Shown: one piece after another, positions 9,167 to 17,812 of the stretch
Numbering within the stretch: position 1 is the stretch's first letter
Layout: each line of letters opens with the position of its first letter
Source: JANNVZ01 sp046155615
Lineage (GTDB): Bacteria; Bacteroidota; Bacteroidia; Flavobacteriales_D; Sanyastnellaceae
Reading direction: 5' to 3'
Length of the DNA: 64,000 bases
NCBI GenBank assembly: GCA_046155615.1
Contig: JBJXFP010000133.1
Location: 1-64,000 of the forward strand
Translations under genes and position numbers: made by a program
Notes under the pieces: generated by a model
Database searches by the model: none
Seen by the model: the letters and a program-made list of their open reading frames with translations, nothing else
What the model was told of the DNA's origin: nothing

Positions 9167-10363
9167 ATGATAAAAGCCGAACCACGGACCATACTCAGTT
9201 TTTTGCACTCGCACTTCGATGTGATGCGTGATCTGTTTGCCTATCAAACTGCGGATGGACTCATCACCAAAGAAGCCTATGACGGGCTAGTACAAAGGCA
9301 TGGCCACACCATGAACCTGCGCCTGCGCGAGTACCGCGTGATACGCAGCATGGGCAGCGACTTCGAGATGCGCGATGTGTATTACAAACTCATGGAGTTT
9401 TTGCTTTTTGAATTCAAACCACTACTGCCTGAAACCATTGAGAAGTACAAAGGCAGCATTGGTGACTTGTTCTTGAAAATTCGCAAATACGAAAATCAAG
9501 ACAGAGACATCCTACAAGAGCGCATCAAAAACCTTTCGCATCAGGTGCGTGAGTTTGTGGATTTGGTGGAGCGAAATACATTCCGCTTGCTGGCTGAAAC
9601 GCGCGATCTCAAATCAAATCTTGAACGCATAGAGTACCGCGAGAAAGTTCACAAAGCTTCTTTCTGGATTGAATACTACATTCTTCCGCTCAACCGCATA
9701 TTGGATGTGAAGCATTCAGAGTCTGTTACTAGCACCATCATGGATGTGAGTGAATATGCAAACAGAAAAAGATTGGAGATAGCTGATGAAACTGTGCGCA
9801 CCGAGTTTGAAAAGCTCTACATCCAACTGATTCAAACCAACACAGACCTGTTGCGCCAAAGCAAAGTGCTGGTGAATGAGCTTTTGCCTTTGCTGGAGCG
9901 TATCCGCACCGAATCATTGATACTCACAGGATGGATAGAGTTCTTGCGCAATCCATACAAGATGGACACACCACCGCTGCTGAAAGGAAGCCGCACGATG
10001 GTGTATGCCAAAGACATGCTTTACAAAGTGCGCGAGTTCTTTGAGCAGTTCAGTGCGAATGAGCCAATCACCATTGAAGATGATGTAGTGAGTTTCGACA
10101 AGTGGATTTTCGACCGCGAACACTTCAAAGGCAAGTTGGCAGCACAGTTACCTGTTAATGATTTCTTCGGGTGGTGCTACAAAGAATTGCAAAAAGATTT
10201 TACAGAGATAGAAACCGAAAAATTCTTTGCGCTCTGCGGCCTACTCTTCGACAGCGATTTGCAGATAGACTTCCCCAAGAAGCAGGAACGCGTGAATCTG
10301 ACAACCACAACATCCAAAATTTCATTCCCAAAACTGAAAGTAGAACCCGCAATCAAAATTTGA
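9167..10363 (+). CDS. kleisin-like condensin subunit (MksF / JetA / MukF-like)
   Basis: 398 aa, almost entirely helical by composition, with no signal peptide. The first ~90 residues (TILSFLHSHFDVMRDLFAYQ, then LITKEAYDGLV) look like a winged-helix dimerisation domain. Then comes a long helical middle (KIRKYENQDRDILQERIKNL) and a C-terminal winged-helix-like end (VNDFFGWCYKELQKDF). Length and layout suit MukF/MksF-type kleisins, which bridge the SMC heads and bind the KITE subunit. The assignment rests mainly on position between an SMC-like ATPase and a MukE/JetB-like gene, so it is inference supported by layout. The final ~25 residues (VNLTTTTSKISFPKLKV) look unstructured and run directly into an inverted-repeat element. 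Confidence 0.65.
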   Translation: MIKAEPRTILSFLHSHFDVMRDLFAYQTADGLITKEAYDGLVQRHGHTMNLRLREYRVIRSMGSDFEMRDVYYKLMEFLLFEFKPLLPETIEKYKGSIGDLFLKIRKYENQDRDILQERIKNLSHQVREFVDLVERNTFRLLAETRDLKSNLERIEYREKVHKASFWIEYYILPLNRILDVKHSESVTSTIMDVSEYANRKRLEIADETVRTEFEKLYIQLIQTNTDLLRQSKVLVNELLPLLERIRTESLILTGWIEFLRNPYKMDTPPLLKGSRTMVYAKDMLYKVREFFEQFSANEPITIEDDVVSFDKWIFDREHFKGKLAAQLPVNDFFGWCYKELQKDFTEIETEKFFALCGLLFDSDLQIDFPKKQERVNLTTTTSKISFPKLKVEPAIKI

Positions 10364-10455
10364 CAATGAGTCAATTTGAAAATTTGAAAATGGTTTCAAA
10401 TTCTCAAAATGCTCACTCGTCATTTTCAAATTCTCAAATTTTCAAATTACCCCAT
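10362..10455. repeat. inverted-repeat element between kleisin and KITE genes
   Basis: Arms 10373-10392 and 10421-10440 are complementary over 20 bp with one mismatch and a 28-nt loop, so the RNA would fold into a long AU-rich hairpin. The left end (10362-10393) matches the reverse complement of 25935-25966 at 29 of 32 positions. This marks it as a dispersed element. It overlaps the kleisin stop codon. Confidence 0.7.
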
Positions 10456-10461
10456 TGAATC

Positions 10462-11001
10462 ATGGTATATCCAGCCAACCACCGCCAAATAGTTGAAGAA
10501 CTGATGAATGGAAAATTCATCCTAAGCAACGAGGAACACTTCAATGCAATGAAAGAGAACGAAGCATTCTATACAGAATTTTTCAAAGTATCGTTCGACC
10601 TTGATCTGCATTTGAAAACAGAATATGCTTATCTGTTGAGTAAGGACACGCAGGAGAATTTTTCGCGTGATGTGAGCATATTTATAGCCATACTAAGTTA
10701 TGAGTTAGACAAGGATGGCCGCAACTTCATGGAGGCGCTTGAGTTCAACGAATTCACTTTTGAGGAAATAGACCGCTATTTCGACAACTCATCTTTCATT
10801 GATTTGATTGAAAGCAACAAAAGCCTGCGCGAACCTGATGCGCGCAGAACACTGATCAATGGTATGCACCGCAGAAACATTGTGACCAAGAACTTTGAAG
10901 ACCGCTTCTCATTTACACAAGCGCACAAGGTGTTTGTTGACTTTGCGAAAGAACTTGCAATGAAGCGGATGAGGACGGAGGAAGTGGTTGCGGCTAACTA
11001 A
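10462..11001 (+). CDS. KITE-like condensin subunit (MksE / JetB / MukE-like)
   Basis: 179 aa, no signal peptide. The N-terminal half runs IVEELMNGKFILSNEEHFNA, and the middle contains DLHLKTEYAYLLSKDTQENF followed by SIFIAILSYEL. This pattern, with a short strand pair (the wing) next to a helix that starts with a conserved run of hydrophobics, is that of the tandem winged-helix MukE/MksE/JetB family. It is the third gene of the SMC-kleisin-KITE set, which supports the call. Its last 4 bp overlap the end of the convergent GH13 gene, so no jetD-type gene can follow on this strand. Confidence 0.65.
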   Translation: MVYPANHRQIVEELMNGKFILSNEEHFNAMKENEAFYTEFFKVSFDLDLHLKTEYAYLLSKDTQENFSRDVSIFIAILSYELDKDGRNFMEALEFNEFTFEEIDRYFDNSSFIDLIESNKSLREPDARRTLINGMHRRNIVTKNFEDRFSFTQAHKVFVDFAKELAMKRMRTEEVVAAN

Positions 11002-12881
11002 TCCAGCTCCAACAACATCACACTCTTTGGTGCAAGTTTGAGCGTTGTTCCCAGAACATGTTGTTCACCACTGAGAATGTCTGATGCAACTGCTGCCCCC
11101 TTGATGCACTCAGCAAAACGACTGAGGTCTAAATCAAATGCGGTTTCATTGCCATTGTAGATGCACATGAGCGTGTGTCCGGCATCATGGCGGAAATAGA
11201 CATAAGTATTGTTTTCAGGAACGAACTGAGTGAGCAGGCTGCGGCCAAACCATGCATTGGTCTTTCGCCAATTGCCAAGCTTGCTGCAAAACTCAAAAGC
11301 CTCTTGTTCTTGTGTCGTTCTGTCGAGTACTAAAAATTTGTTCAGTGTATCTGTAGGCCAGCCACCGGGAAAGTCTTGGCGCACCAGGGCATCGGGGTTG
11401 GTATGTCCTGTCATCAGCAGTTCGGTGCCGTAGTAGATACAGGGTATGCCGCGCAGAGTGTAAAGCATGGCCATGCCCATTTTCCACTTGTTGTAGTCTT
11501 CGCCCACCATGCTATAGAAACGACCGAGGTCGTGATTGTCAAGGTGGGTCACGTTCATGTATGCATCTTTGTAAAGCAGGTCTTGTGTGAGTGTGAGTTC
11601 AATGCGCCTGAAGCCTTCCTCCCAGCCAAAGTTTTCATTCAGTCCTTTGGTGATGGCGTAGTAAAGCTGAAAGTCTGTGACGCCATGCAGCCCGGAATCA
11701 AACTGCTTATTTAGTCCATTACCGGTCGTGAACCATGACTGCACTTGCGGGCCTTGTACCCATGTTTCTCCAAACAAGAAAAAGTCAGGATATTCTTTCA
11801 GTATGGCCTCGTTCAGTTGCTTCATGAAAAGCTGATCGGGATATGCGTAGGTATCAATGCGGAATGCATCAATGCCCGCGTCCTCAATCCACCAGATGCT
11901 GTTTTGAATGAGGTATGCTGCTAAGTGCGCGTCTTGTTGGTTCAAGTCTGGCATGTGGTGGTCGAACCATGCATTGCTCATTATGTTTTTATCAAAGTTA
12001 GATGCATACGGGTCCATCAGTGTTTCGGCCCTGTAACTTGTTCTTGTAAATTGCGGAAACCAATGCACCCAGTTGCTGTCAGGCAAATTTTTGTGCAGAT
12101 AATGTTCGTTGCCCCAATGGTTGTACACAACATCCCACACCACCTTCATGTTTCTTTTGTGCAGGCTATCGCAAAGGTTGCGGTAGTTATAGTTGGTGCC
12201 AAGGCGCTTGTCCACCATATAGTGATCTGTAAATGCGTAACCATGATAACTATCGCGGGGCTGATCGTTTTCGAGCACCGGATTTAGCCACACGGCAGTT
12301 GCGCCAAGCTGTTCTATATAGTCAAGATGATTTATGATGCCAAGCAAGTCGCCACCGTGGCGGCCTTTCAGAGCACTTCTGTCGCAAATAGGTTCTTGCA
12401 TGGTTGCCACGGCATCATTGCCGGTAAAGCCATTGCTGAATCTATCCGGGAAAACAAGGTAGATGAGATCAGCCGGTGAAAGACCACGCGCGTGTGCAAC
12501 TTCTCTCTGCTTTATCTCATAGTTCAACTCAGTACTTTTTCCTTTGGCATTGGTGAAGGTGAAATGACATGGACCTGCATGTTTGCCAACTATCAGTTTC
12601 AGATATATGTATTCTTTGTTAGCCGCAGGTATGGCTTCCACCAGCACCGTTTCTTTTGGGCCGTGTGTCAATTGAACTGTGCAGCCTTCCAGATTTTGTC
12701 CATGCACCAGCAGTTCCAGTTCCTTGTTTTCCATACCGGCCCACCAGTATGGCGGGTCCGCGCGCAACATCATGGGGCCATACTTTTTCTGCACCAACAT
12801 GTGGCTGCATGAGCATAAAGAGCACATGAAAAAAAGGACACACAGAGAGACAGCATTCAAATTCTTGATAAGAAAATTCAT
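10998..12881 (-). CDS. GH13 alpha-amylase family lipoprotein (neopullulanase / cyclomaltodextrinase type)
   Basis: 627 aa. The N-terminus (VSLCVLFFMCSLCSC) ends in a lipobox-like LCSC with Cys25, so it is probably a lipoprotein. Residues about 36-125 form the N-terminal domain typical of cyclomaltodextrinases (PPYWWAGM near its start). The GH13 barrel follows, with conserved motifs VVWDVVYNHWG, GIDAFRIDTYAY (nucleophile Asp343), FLFGETW (acid/base Glu372) and THLDNHD (Asp448). All three catalytic acids are present. It should hydrolyse alpha-1,4-glucans or maltodextrins in the periplasm or at the outer membrane. Its divergent neighbour is a secreted protein of starch-binding-like modules, suggesting a joint role in alpha-glucan use. 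No SusC/SusD pair is nearby. Confidence 0.92.
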   Translation of the reverse strand: MNFLIKNLNAVSLCVLFFMCSLCSCSHMLVQKKYGPMMLRADPPYWWAGMENKELELLVHGQNLEGCTVQLTHGPKETVLVEAIPAANKEYIYLKLIVGKHAGPCHFTFTNAKGKSTELNYEIKQREVAHARGLSPADLIYLVFPDRFSNGFTGNDAVATMQEPICDRSALKGRHGGDLLGIINHLDYIEQLGATAVWLNPVLENDQPRDSYHGYAFTDHYMVDKRLGTNYNYRNLCDSLHKRNMKVVWDVVYNHWGNEHYLHKNLPDSNWVHWFPQFTRTSYRAETLMDPYASNFDKNIMSNAWFDHHMPDLNQQDAHLAAYLIQNSIWWIEDAGIDAFRIDTYAYPDQLFMKQLNEAILKEYPDFFLFGETWVQGPQVQSWFTTGNGLNKQFDSGLHGVTDFQLYYAITKGLNENFGWEEGFRRIELTLTQDLLYKDAYMNVTHLDNHDLGRFYSMVGEDYNKWKMGMAMLYTLRGIPCIYYGTELLMTGHTNPDALVRQDFPGGWPTDTLNKFLVLDRTTQEQEAFEFCSKLGNWRKTNAWFGRSLLTQFVPENNTYVYFRHDAGHTLMCIYNGNETAFDLDLSRFAECIKGAAVASDILSGEQHVLGTTLKLAPKSVMLLELD

Positions 12882-12901
12882 ACAAAAATTGTGATTAGGG
12901 T

Positions 12902-12930
12902 TTTGCAGCCCGTGAAAGTATATACTTTTG
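12902..12930 (+). promoter_or_regulatory. putative promoter of the starch-binding-like gene
   Basis: TTTG (12902-12905), 17 bp, TACTTTTG (12923-12930): a good match to the Bacteroidota promoter pattern, 51 bp before the ATG at 12982. Confidence 0.5.
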
Positions 12931-12981
12931 GCTAAGTGTATTATTTACACATAGTGAAACAAAAATCAAATACAAATACAA

Positions 12982-14670
12982 ATGAAAAGAATTTACTTAT
13001 CCATGATGGCGCTATCTGCATCGTGTTGGCTGGGCGCAGTGAACCTGACACTTCAGGTGGACATGACTAATCAAACCGTTAGCGGAGATGGTGTGCATGT
13101 GGCAGGCGACTTCAACTCGCCTGAGTACAGCCCGGGAGTTACCAATGCATCTTATGTAAACTGGACACCTGCGGCAGTGATGCTTGACAACGGAGGCTCA
13201 GGCAACGTGTATAGCTACACTTTTGCAATGAATCCGGGTATTTACACCTTCAAATTTTTGAATGGCAATGCGTGGGGCACTGAAGAGAGTGTGCCCGAAG
13301 GCTGCCAGGTAGGAGGAGGCAATGGCAACAGATATGTGCAGGTGGGTGCTACCGATGTTACTTACAGTGTATGCTATGGCGAATGCGCAGCGTGTGGCGA
13401 AAGGGCTGTATCATTTACAGTAGATGTGTCACCACTTGCTGTGGTAAACCCGGCAGGCATAGGAGTTTACATTGATGAGTGGGCCGCTATTTTTCCATTG
13501 GTAAACTTCAATGCCGCATCGGATATATGGAAAGGAGTGGTAGGCATAGGCACTAACGACATGATAGAATACAAATTCGTGAATGGCCTTTTGTTAGAGA
13601 ACACATTCGAAGTAGTGCCGGCAGAATGCGACAATGCCGGAGGCAATCGCGAACTGGCAACTCCCGACCCAATGAATGCTGCACCAACAGTATTCTGGGA
13701 AGCCTGCACCTGGGCTGAGCCTGTAGAAATCATTTTTAATGTGGACATGACCTTGGCCTGCGTTGCCAGTGGCGAGGTGGTAAACATCATGGGAAGTTTC
13801 CCCGGCAATGGATGGGCCACCGCATGGCCAATGACCGATGACGGTGATGGCACATGGAGCTATACAGCACAACTACTGCCGGGAAGCTACGAGTACAAGT
13901 TCAGAGTAGGTGATGGTGGCTGGGAGAGTATCAGCAACAGGCAGCTTGTAGTAGTTGATGCTATGCCTGAAACATTGCCCAATGTGTGCTTCAATTCGGC
14001 TGACCCATGCACAGGCAATGCATTTTCACCAGCTGATGTTACTTTTAAACTCAACCCAGGCTCGAACCCTGTACCGGTAGGCCAGTTCTGCTGGGTGATG
14101 GGCGACTTCACCGGATGGCAAGGCGGTGCATTGCAAATGACAGGACCAGATGCAGACAATGTATATAGTGTAACCATACCTGACTTTTGTCCGCAGAGTG
14201 GCGCTTACAAATTTGCCATAGGAGAAAGCAACCTGAACACCGGCACCAACTGGCTGGAAGAGTCAGCAGACTTTTCGGCAATAGGTGGCTGTGGCGTGGA
14301 CAACGGAACCTTCTCTGACAACCGTGTATTCACACGTATAGATGAGCTGCCACTTACACTTTGCTTCACTTTCAACGAGTGCAATTCATGCATCATAGCG
14401 GTAGAAGAAAATGAAGTAGTAGCCAACCTCAATGTTTATCCCGTGCCTGCAGAAGGTATGTTGAATATAAGTTTCGATGCGATGCTCGCACAAAACATAA
14501 GCATCAGCTTATCGAACAACATGGGCCAAATTGTGATGACTCACAATGCAGGCACCTTGGCCGGCAACAGCATAGTGCAGCTGAATGTGGAGCACCTTGC
14601 CGCAGGCATATATACCTTGCAGATGAGCAATGGCAGCGCTGTGCAGAGTGTACTTGTTGCAGTGAAATAA
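12982..14670 (+). CDS. T9SS-exported protein with four CBM-like (glycogen/starch-binding-like) modules
   Basis: 562 aa with a signal peptide (MKRIYLSMMALSASCWLGA). Four beta-sandwich repeats follow at about 22-135, 140-245, 250-345 and 350-475. Each has a strand such as LTLQVDM or IIFNVDM, a GDF/GSF..W core (VHVAGDF, VNIMGSFPGNGW, CWVMGDFTGW) and a later YKF strand (YTFKFLNG, YEYKFRVG, YKFAIG). This resembles CBM20/CBM48-type starch-binding and SusE/SusF-like modules. The C-terminus (NLNVYPVPAEGMLNISFD onward) is a type A T9SS sorting domain. It has no catalytic domain. The divergent GH13 gene suggests that it binds alpha-glucan at the cell surface, though the ligand is an inference. Confidence 0.85.
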   Translation: MKRIYLSMMALSASCWLGAVNLTLQVDMTNQTVSGDGVHVAGDFNSPEYSPGVTNASYVNWTPAAVMLDNGGSGNVYSYTFAMNPGIYTFKFLNGNAWGTEESVPEGCQVGGGNGNRYVQVGATDVTYSVCYGECAACGERAVSFTVDVSPLAVVNPAGIGVYIDEWAAIFPLVNFNAASDIWKGVVGIGTNDMIEYKFVNGLLLENTFEVVPAECDNAGGNRELATPDPMNAAPTVFWEACTWAEPVEIIFNVDMTLACVASGEVVNIMGSFPGNGWATAWPMTDDGDGTWSYTAQLLPGSYEYKFRVGDGGWESISNRQLVVVDAMPETLPNVCFNSADPCTGNAFSPADVTFKLNPGSNPVPVGQFCWVMGDFTGWQGGALQMTGPDADNVYSVTIPDFCPQSGAYKFAIGESNLNTGTNWLEESADFSAIGGCGVDNGTFSDNRVFTRIDELPLTLCFTFNECNSCIIAVEENEVVANLNVYPVPAEGMLNISFDAMLAQNISISLSNNMGQIVMTHNAGTLAGNSIVQLNVEHLAAGIYTLQMSNGSAVQSVLVAVK

Positions 14671-14730
14671 GAATCATAAATCATTAGCATCGCTGCATTT
14701 TCAACTCCATAGTTGAATGATGCGGATGCT

Positions 14731-14767
14731 ACAGAAAAGATCGCATTTAGCGGTCTTTTCTGTTTTT
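14731..14767 (+). terminator. intrinsic terminator after the starch-binding-like gene
   Basis: ACAGAAAAGA (14731-14740) pairs with TCTTTTCTGT (14754-14763), with further GC pairs inside and a run of T at the 3' side. It begins 60 bp after the stop. Confidence 0.7.
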
Positions 14768-14827
14768 AGAGAAGGCTCTTGCGCTTTCCTTTCCCATATT
14801 GCACGGCAAAATGAAAAGCAGATAAAT

Positions 14828-14857
14828 TTTGAGATAAATCACAGTCCAATATATTTG
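14828..14857 (+). promoter_or_regulatory. putative promoter of the SprB-repeat gene
   Basis: TTTG (14828-14831), 18 bp, TATATTTG (14850-14857), an excellent match to the Bacteroidota -33/-7 consensus, 59 bp before the ATG at 14917. Confidence 0.6.
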
Positions 14858-14916
14858 GCCTTTGCATAACCTATTATTTCTAATCATCTACCAAAATCCA
14901 TAACCACCAAAAAAGC

Positions 14917-17664
14917 ATGAAGAGAAGTTTACTCCTTGTTGGCGCCATGATGATGTGCGCAGCATTTGTTACCGCTCAGGTAACCGACATCAGCGTAGAA
15001 ACCTACTATACCGATGATGCCTCGGTAACGGGCTATCCGGCTGACCACACCACCTACCGCATTTATGCCAACTGCACCAATGAGGAAGACCGTGTGACCT
15101 CAGTTTTTGGCGATGCCAACGCTCCGCTGATTCTCACAGTTACCGGTGGTATCTGGAACCACGCAGCAGGTGGCGTGCTGGGCACAGGTGCCAACTGCAC
15201 CGTATTTGCCGGATTACCAGCGGCTGAGTACGATTCATACGTTACATTCGACTACACCTGCAATGCCCCGGGCAACAACACTATATACTCAGTGGAAGAT
15301 GTAGGCCAGCCATGGAAGACTGCCGCATTCAACACTACACCATACGGCCAGGTGAATACTATGATAAACTCTACCATTGGTGGTGCATGGTTTGGCCTGC
15401 CCGATGCAGATGATGATGCAGGTGACAACACACGTGCAGGCGCTGACCTTCAGGTACTCATTGCACAGATAACTATTCCGAACAGTGGAAGCATTTGTGG
15501 CATCTTCAACATCCAGTGCTTTCCTGATTATCAGGACAACAACGACCCATACATAGAGCAATTCGGAATGCAGTTCGGCACCATTGACTGCGGAACTCCA
15601 GGCTGCACAGATGATACAGCACTCAACTACAACTTAAGTGCGGACTTCGACAATGGCCTTTGTCTTTTTCCATGTGGATTGGAGTTTGACACTGAAGTAA
15701 TGCAGCCCACCTGCTCTTACAACACCGATGGCAGCATCAGCTTTACCGGAACAGGCAATCAGGACTTCATGGTACACACCTTTGAAGGTGATGATCTGGG
15801 CTTGCTGGCGGCCACAATAAACGGTCTGGGCAATGGCACATACACGTTACAACTGCACGACACGCGTTTTGACAACGATATAATGAACCCCGGTGGTATA
15901 TATGGCGACTGCACGGTGATGATGGATGTGGAGCTGAATACCGAAGCCATAGTGTTGGACATGCCTATGAGCGATGCACTTACCTGCTTCGACAGTGCTG
16001 ATGGCTGTGCTGACCTAATGGGATACAGCGGTGGCACAGGAGATCTCACTTTTGACATCATGGATGAGTTTGACGTGGAAGTGGCTGGTGACCTGGCAGG
16101 CCCAAGCTATTGTGGCATTGAAGGTGGTATGTTCTACTACATAGCTACTGATGAAAATGGCTGCGAAGAAGTGTCAACCATGTTCGAAGTAGTGGAACCT
16201 GGCAGTATAGCACTATTGGAAGGCGCAGAACTTGCAGCCTCATGTTTCAACAGTGCTGATGGTACGCAGGTATTCAACTTCGGTGGTGGCACTGGCGACC
16301 TCGATTTCGAATTAGATGGCAATGGCGACTTTGAAATAGAAGGTGGTGCATTTAATCTGGTATTGAACAACATGGTTCCAGGTGACTACACACTCTATGC
16401 TCAAGACGAAAACTTCTGTCTGGGCTCTACAACTTTTAGTGTAAGCGGTGGCCCTGAAATTTTTGTAGATACAGACACCGAATCACCACTTTGTAATGGC
16501 GACAGCAATGGCAACATCACCATCAATGCCACAGGCGGCACTGGCACATTCATGTACAGCGCTGATGGCAACGTGTATGATGCTGGCAATGTGTTGAGCG
16601 GCTATGGTGCAGGCGACCATATGGTATTTGTAATGGATGAAAATGATTGTGTGGCCCAGGCCTTGGTATCGGTATCCGAACCTGAAGCACTTACTGCAAC
16701 AGCTGAAGGCACCGATGTGCTGTGCAATGGTGATGCGAATGGAACCATAACCATAACTGCCGTTGGCGGAACTGTTATCTATGCTTATAGCTTAGATGGC
16801 GTGAACTACAGCATGTCTCCGTTGTTTGAGGATTTAGCTCCAAGTACCTATGAGATATATGTGGAAGATGCCAATGGCTGTCAGTACAATGATGTGAATG
16901 GTGCAACCATAGGCGAGCCTGCTGCATTGGATGCTACGGCAGATGCTACTGATGTAACCTGCAATGGTGACGATGATGGAGAGATACTGATAGATGCCAC
17001 AGGTGGCACTGGCCCATACGAGTATAGCGCAGGCGGAGCACCGGATGATACCAATCCGATAACAGGACTCGACCCAGATACCTATGATGTAGTGGTGACA
17101 GATGCTAACGGTTGCGAGTTTACCATAAGCAATGTGGAAATAACCGAACCCGTAGTGCTGAGCATTGACGGCCTAACACCTGACCCGATAGATGAAACTC
17201 CGGGTGGTAACTCTACTTATGATGTGAGTGGTGGCACAACCCCCTATGAATATGAGTGGGTATATGATGGCGATGTGGTTGGTACTGATGAAGATTTAGA
17301 TGACATAACTGATGCCACAGAAGCTGGAGCCTACACCCTTACTGTGACAGATGCCAATGGTTGCACCGATTCGCAAACCATAAACATAACAGGATTGGAC
17401 GAACTGGGATTGCTATACAACATAAGCATATACCCCAACCCTACACAAGGTCTGGTGCTGCTGAACATGAGCGGACTTCAGGGCGAGAAGGTGACACTGC
17501 AACTGACTGATGAGGCAGGCCGCATAGTGCTGGCCCGCGAACTGGGCAATGTGACAGGAGTACGCACAGAAACCATTGATGCTACCCAGTGCGCTGCGGG
17601 CGTGTATCATCTGCACCTGATAGTTGGCAGCGGCACACACACCGCAAGGCTGGTGATTCAATGA
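14917..17664 (+). CDS. T9SS-exported SprB-repeat protein
   Basis: 915 aa with a clear signal peptide (MKRSLLLVGAMMMCAAFVTA). The first ~230 residues are an unassigned beta-rich region. From about residue 300 to 830 there are tandem SprB-type repeats, each with a C..(S/G)D.(D/N)G core: CFNSADGTQVFNFGGGTGDL, CNGDSNGNITINATGGTGTF, CNGDANGTITITAVGGT, CNGDDDGEILIDATGGTGPY. These repeats occur in SprB, the gliding adhesin of Flavobacterium, and in other large surface proteins. The C-terminus (ISIYPNPTQGLVLLNMSG to the end) is a type A T9SS sorting domain, unlike SprB itself, which has a type B domain. It probably acts as a cell-surface or released adhesin. It has its own promoter and terminator. 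Confidence 0.9.
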   Translation: MKRSLLLVGAMMMCAAFVTAQVTDISVETYYTDDASVTGYPADHTTYRIYANCTNEEDRVTSVFGDANAPLILTVTGGIWNHAAGGVLGTGANCTVFAGLPAAEYDSYVTFDYTCNAPGNNTIYSVEDVGQPWKTAAFNTTPYGQVNTMINSTIGGAWFGLPDADDDAGDNTRAGADLQVLIAQITIPNSGSICGIFNIQCFPDYQDNNDPYIEQFGMQFGTIDCGTPGCTDDTALNYNLSADFDNGLCLFPCGLEFDTEVMQPTCSYNTDGSISFTGTGNQDFMVHTFEGDDLGLLAATINGLGNGTYTLQLHDTRFDNDIMNPGGIYGDCTVMMDVELNTEAIVLDMPMSDALTCFDSADGCADLMGYSGGTGDLTFDIMDEFDVEVAGDLAGPSYCGIEGGMFYYIATDENGCEEVSTMFEVVEPGSIALLEGAELAASCFNSADGTQVFNFGGGTGDLDFELDGNGDFEIEGGAFNLVLNNMVPGDYTLYAQDENFCLGSTTFSVSGGPEIFVDTDTESPLCNGDSNGNITINATGGTGTFMYSADGNVYDAGNVLSGYGAGDHMVFVMDENDCVAQALVSVSEPEALTATAEGTDVLCNGDANGTITITAVGGTVIYAYSLDGVNYSMSPLFEDLAPSTYEIYVEDANGCQYNDVNGATIGEPAALDATADATDVTCNGDDDGEILIDATGGTGPYEYSAGGAPDDTNPITGLDPDTYDVVVTDANGCEFTISNVEITEPVVLSIDGLTPDPIDETPGGNSTYDVSGGTTPYEYEWVYDGDVVGTDEDLDDITDATEAGAYTLTVTDANGCTDSQTINITGLDELGLLYNISIYPNPTQGLVLLNMSGLQGEKVTLQLTDEAGRIVLARELGNVTGVRTETIDATQCAAGVYHLHLIVGSGTHTARLVIQ

Positions 17665-17700
17665 AGATAAAATAAGTTTGAAATAGATTGTATGAAAGAA

Positions 17701-17739
17701 ATCCTCCCCCTGCTATACAGCAGGGGGAGGATTTTTTTT
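17701..17739 (+). terminator. strong, probably bidirectional, terminator
   Basis: A perfect 14-bp stem (17701-17714 with 17719-17732, loop ATAC) followed by T8. It sits between convergent genes; on the minus strand the hairpin is followed by TTTCTTTC. The core TGCTaTACAGCA recurs in the hairpin at 23619-23650. Confidence 0.9.
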
Positions 17740-17812
17740 GTAGAACACTTTTGAGTTTCAATTGTCACCCGCTTTACAAGAAAAGCCTGCAACAGAGCCT
17801 TGAGTAATTCAT

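Noticed and set aside
6209..11001. Full Wadjet defence system
   Set aside because: No JetD-like TOPRIM nuclease gene follows or precedes the three genes; the neighbours are dnaN and an amylase.
10998..14670. Complete polysaccharide utilisation locus (Sus-type)
   Set aside because: No SusC/SusD-like pair and no further glycoside hydrolases are near the GH13 gene.
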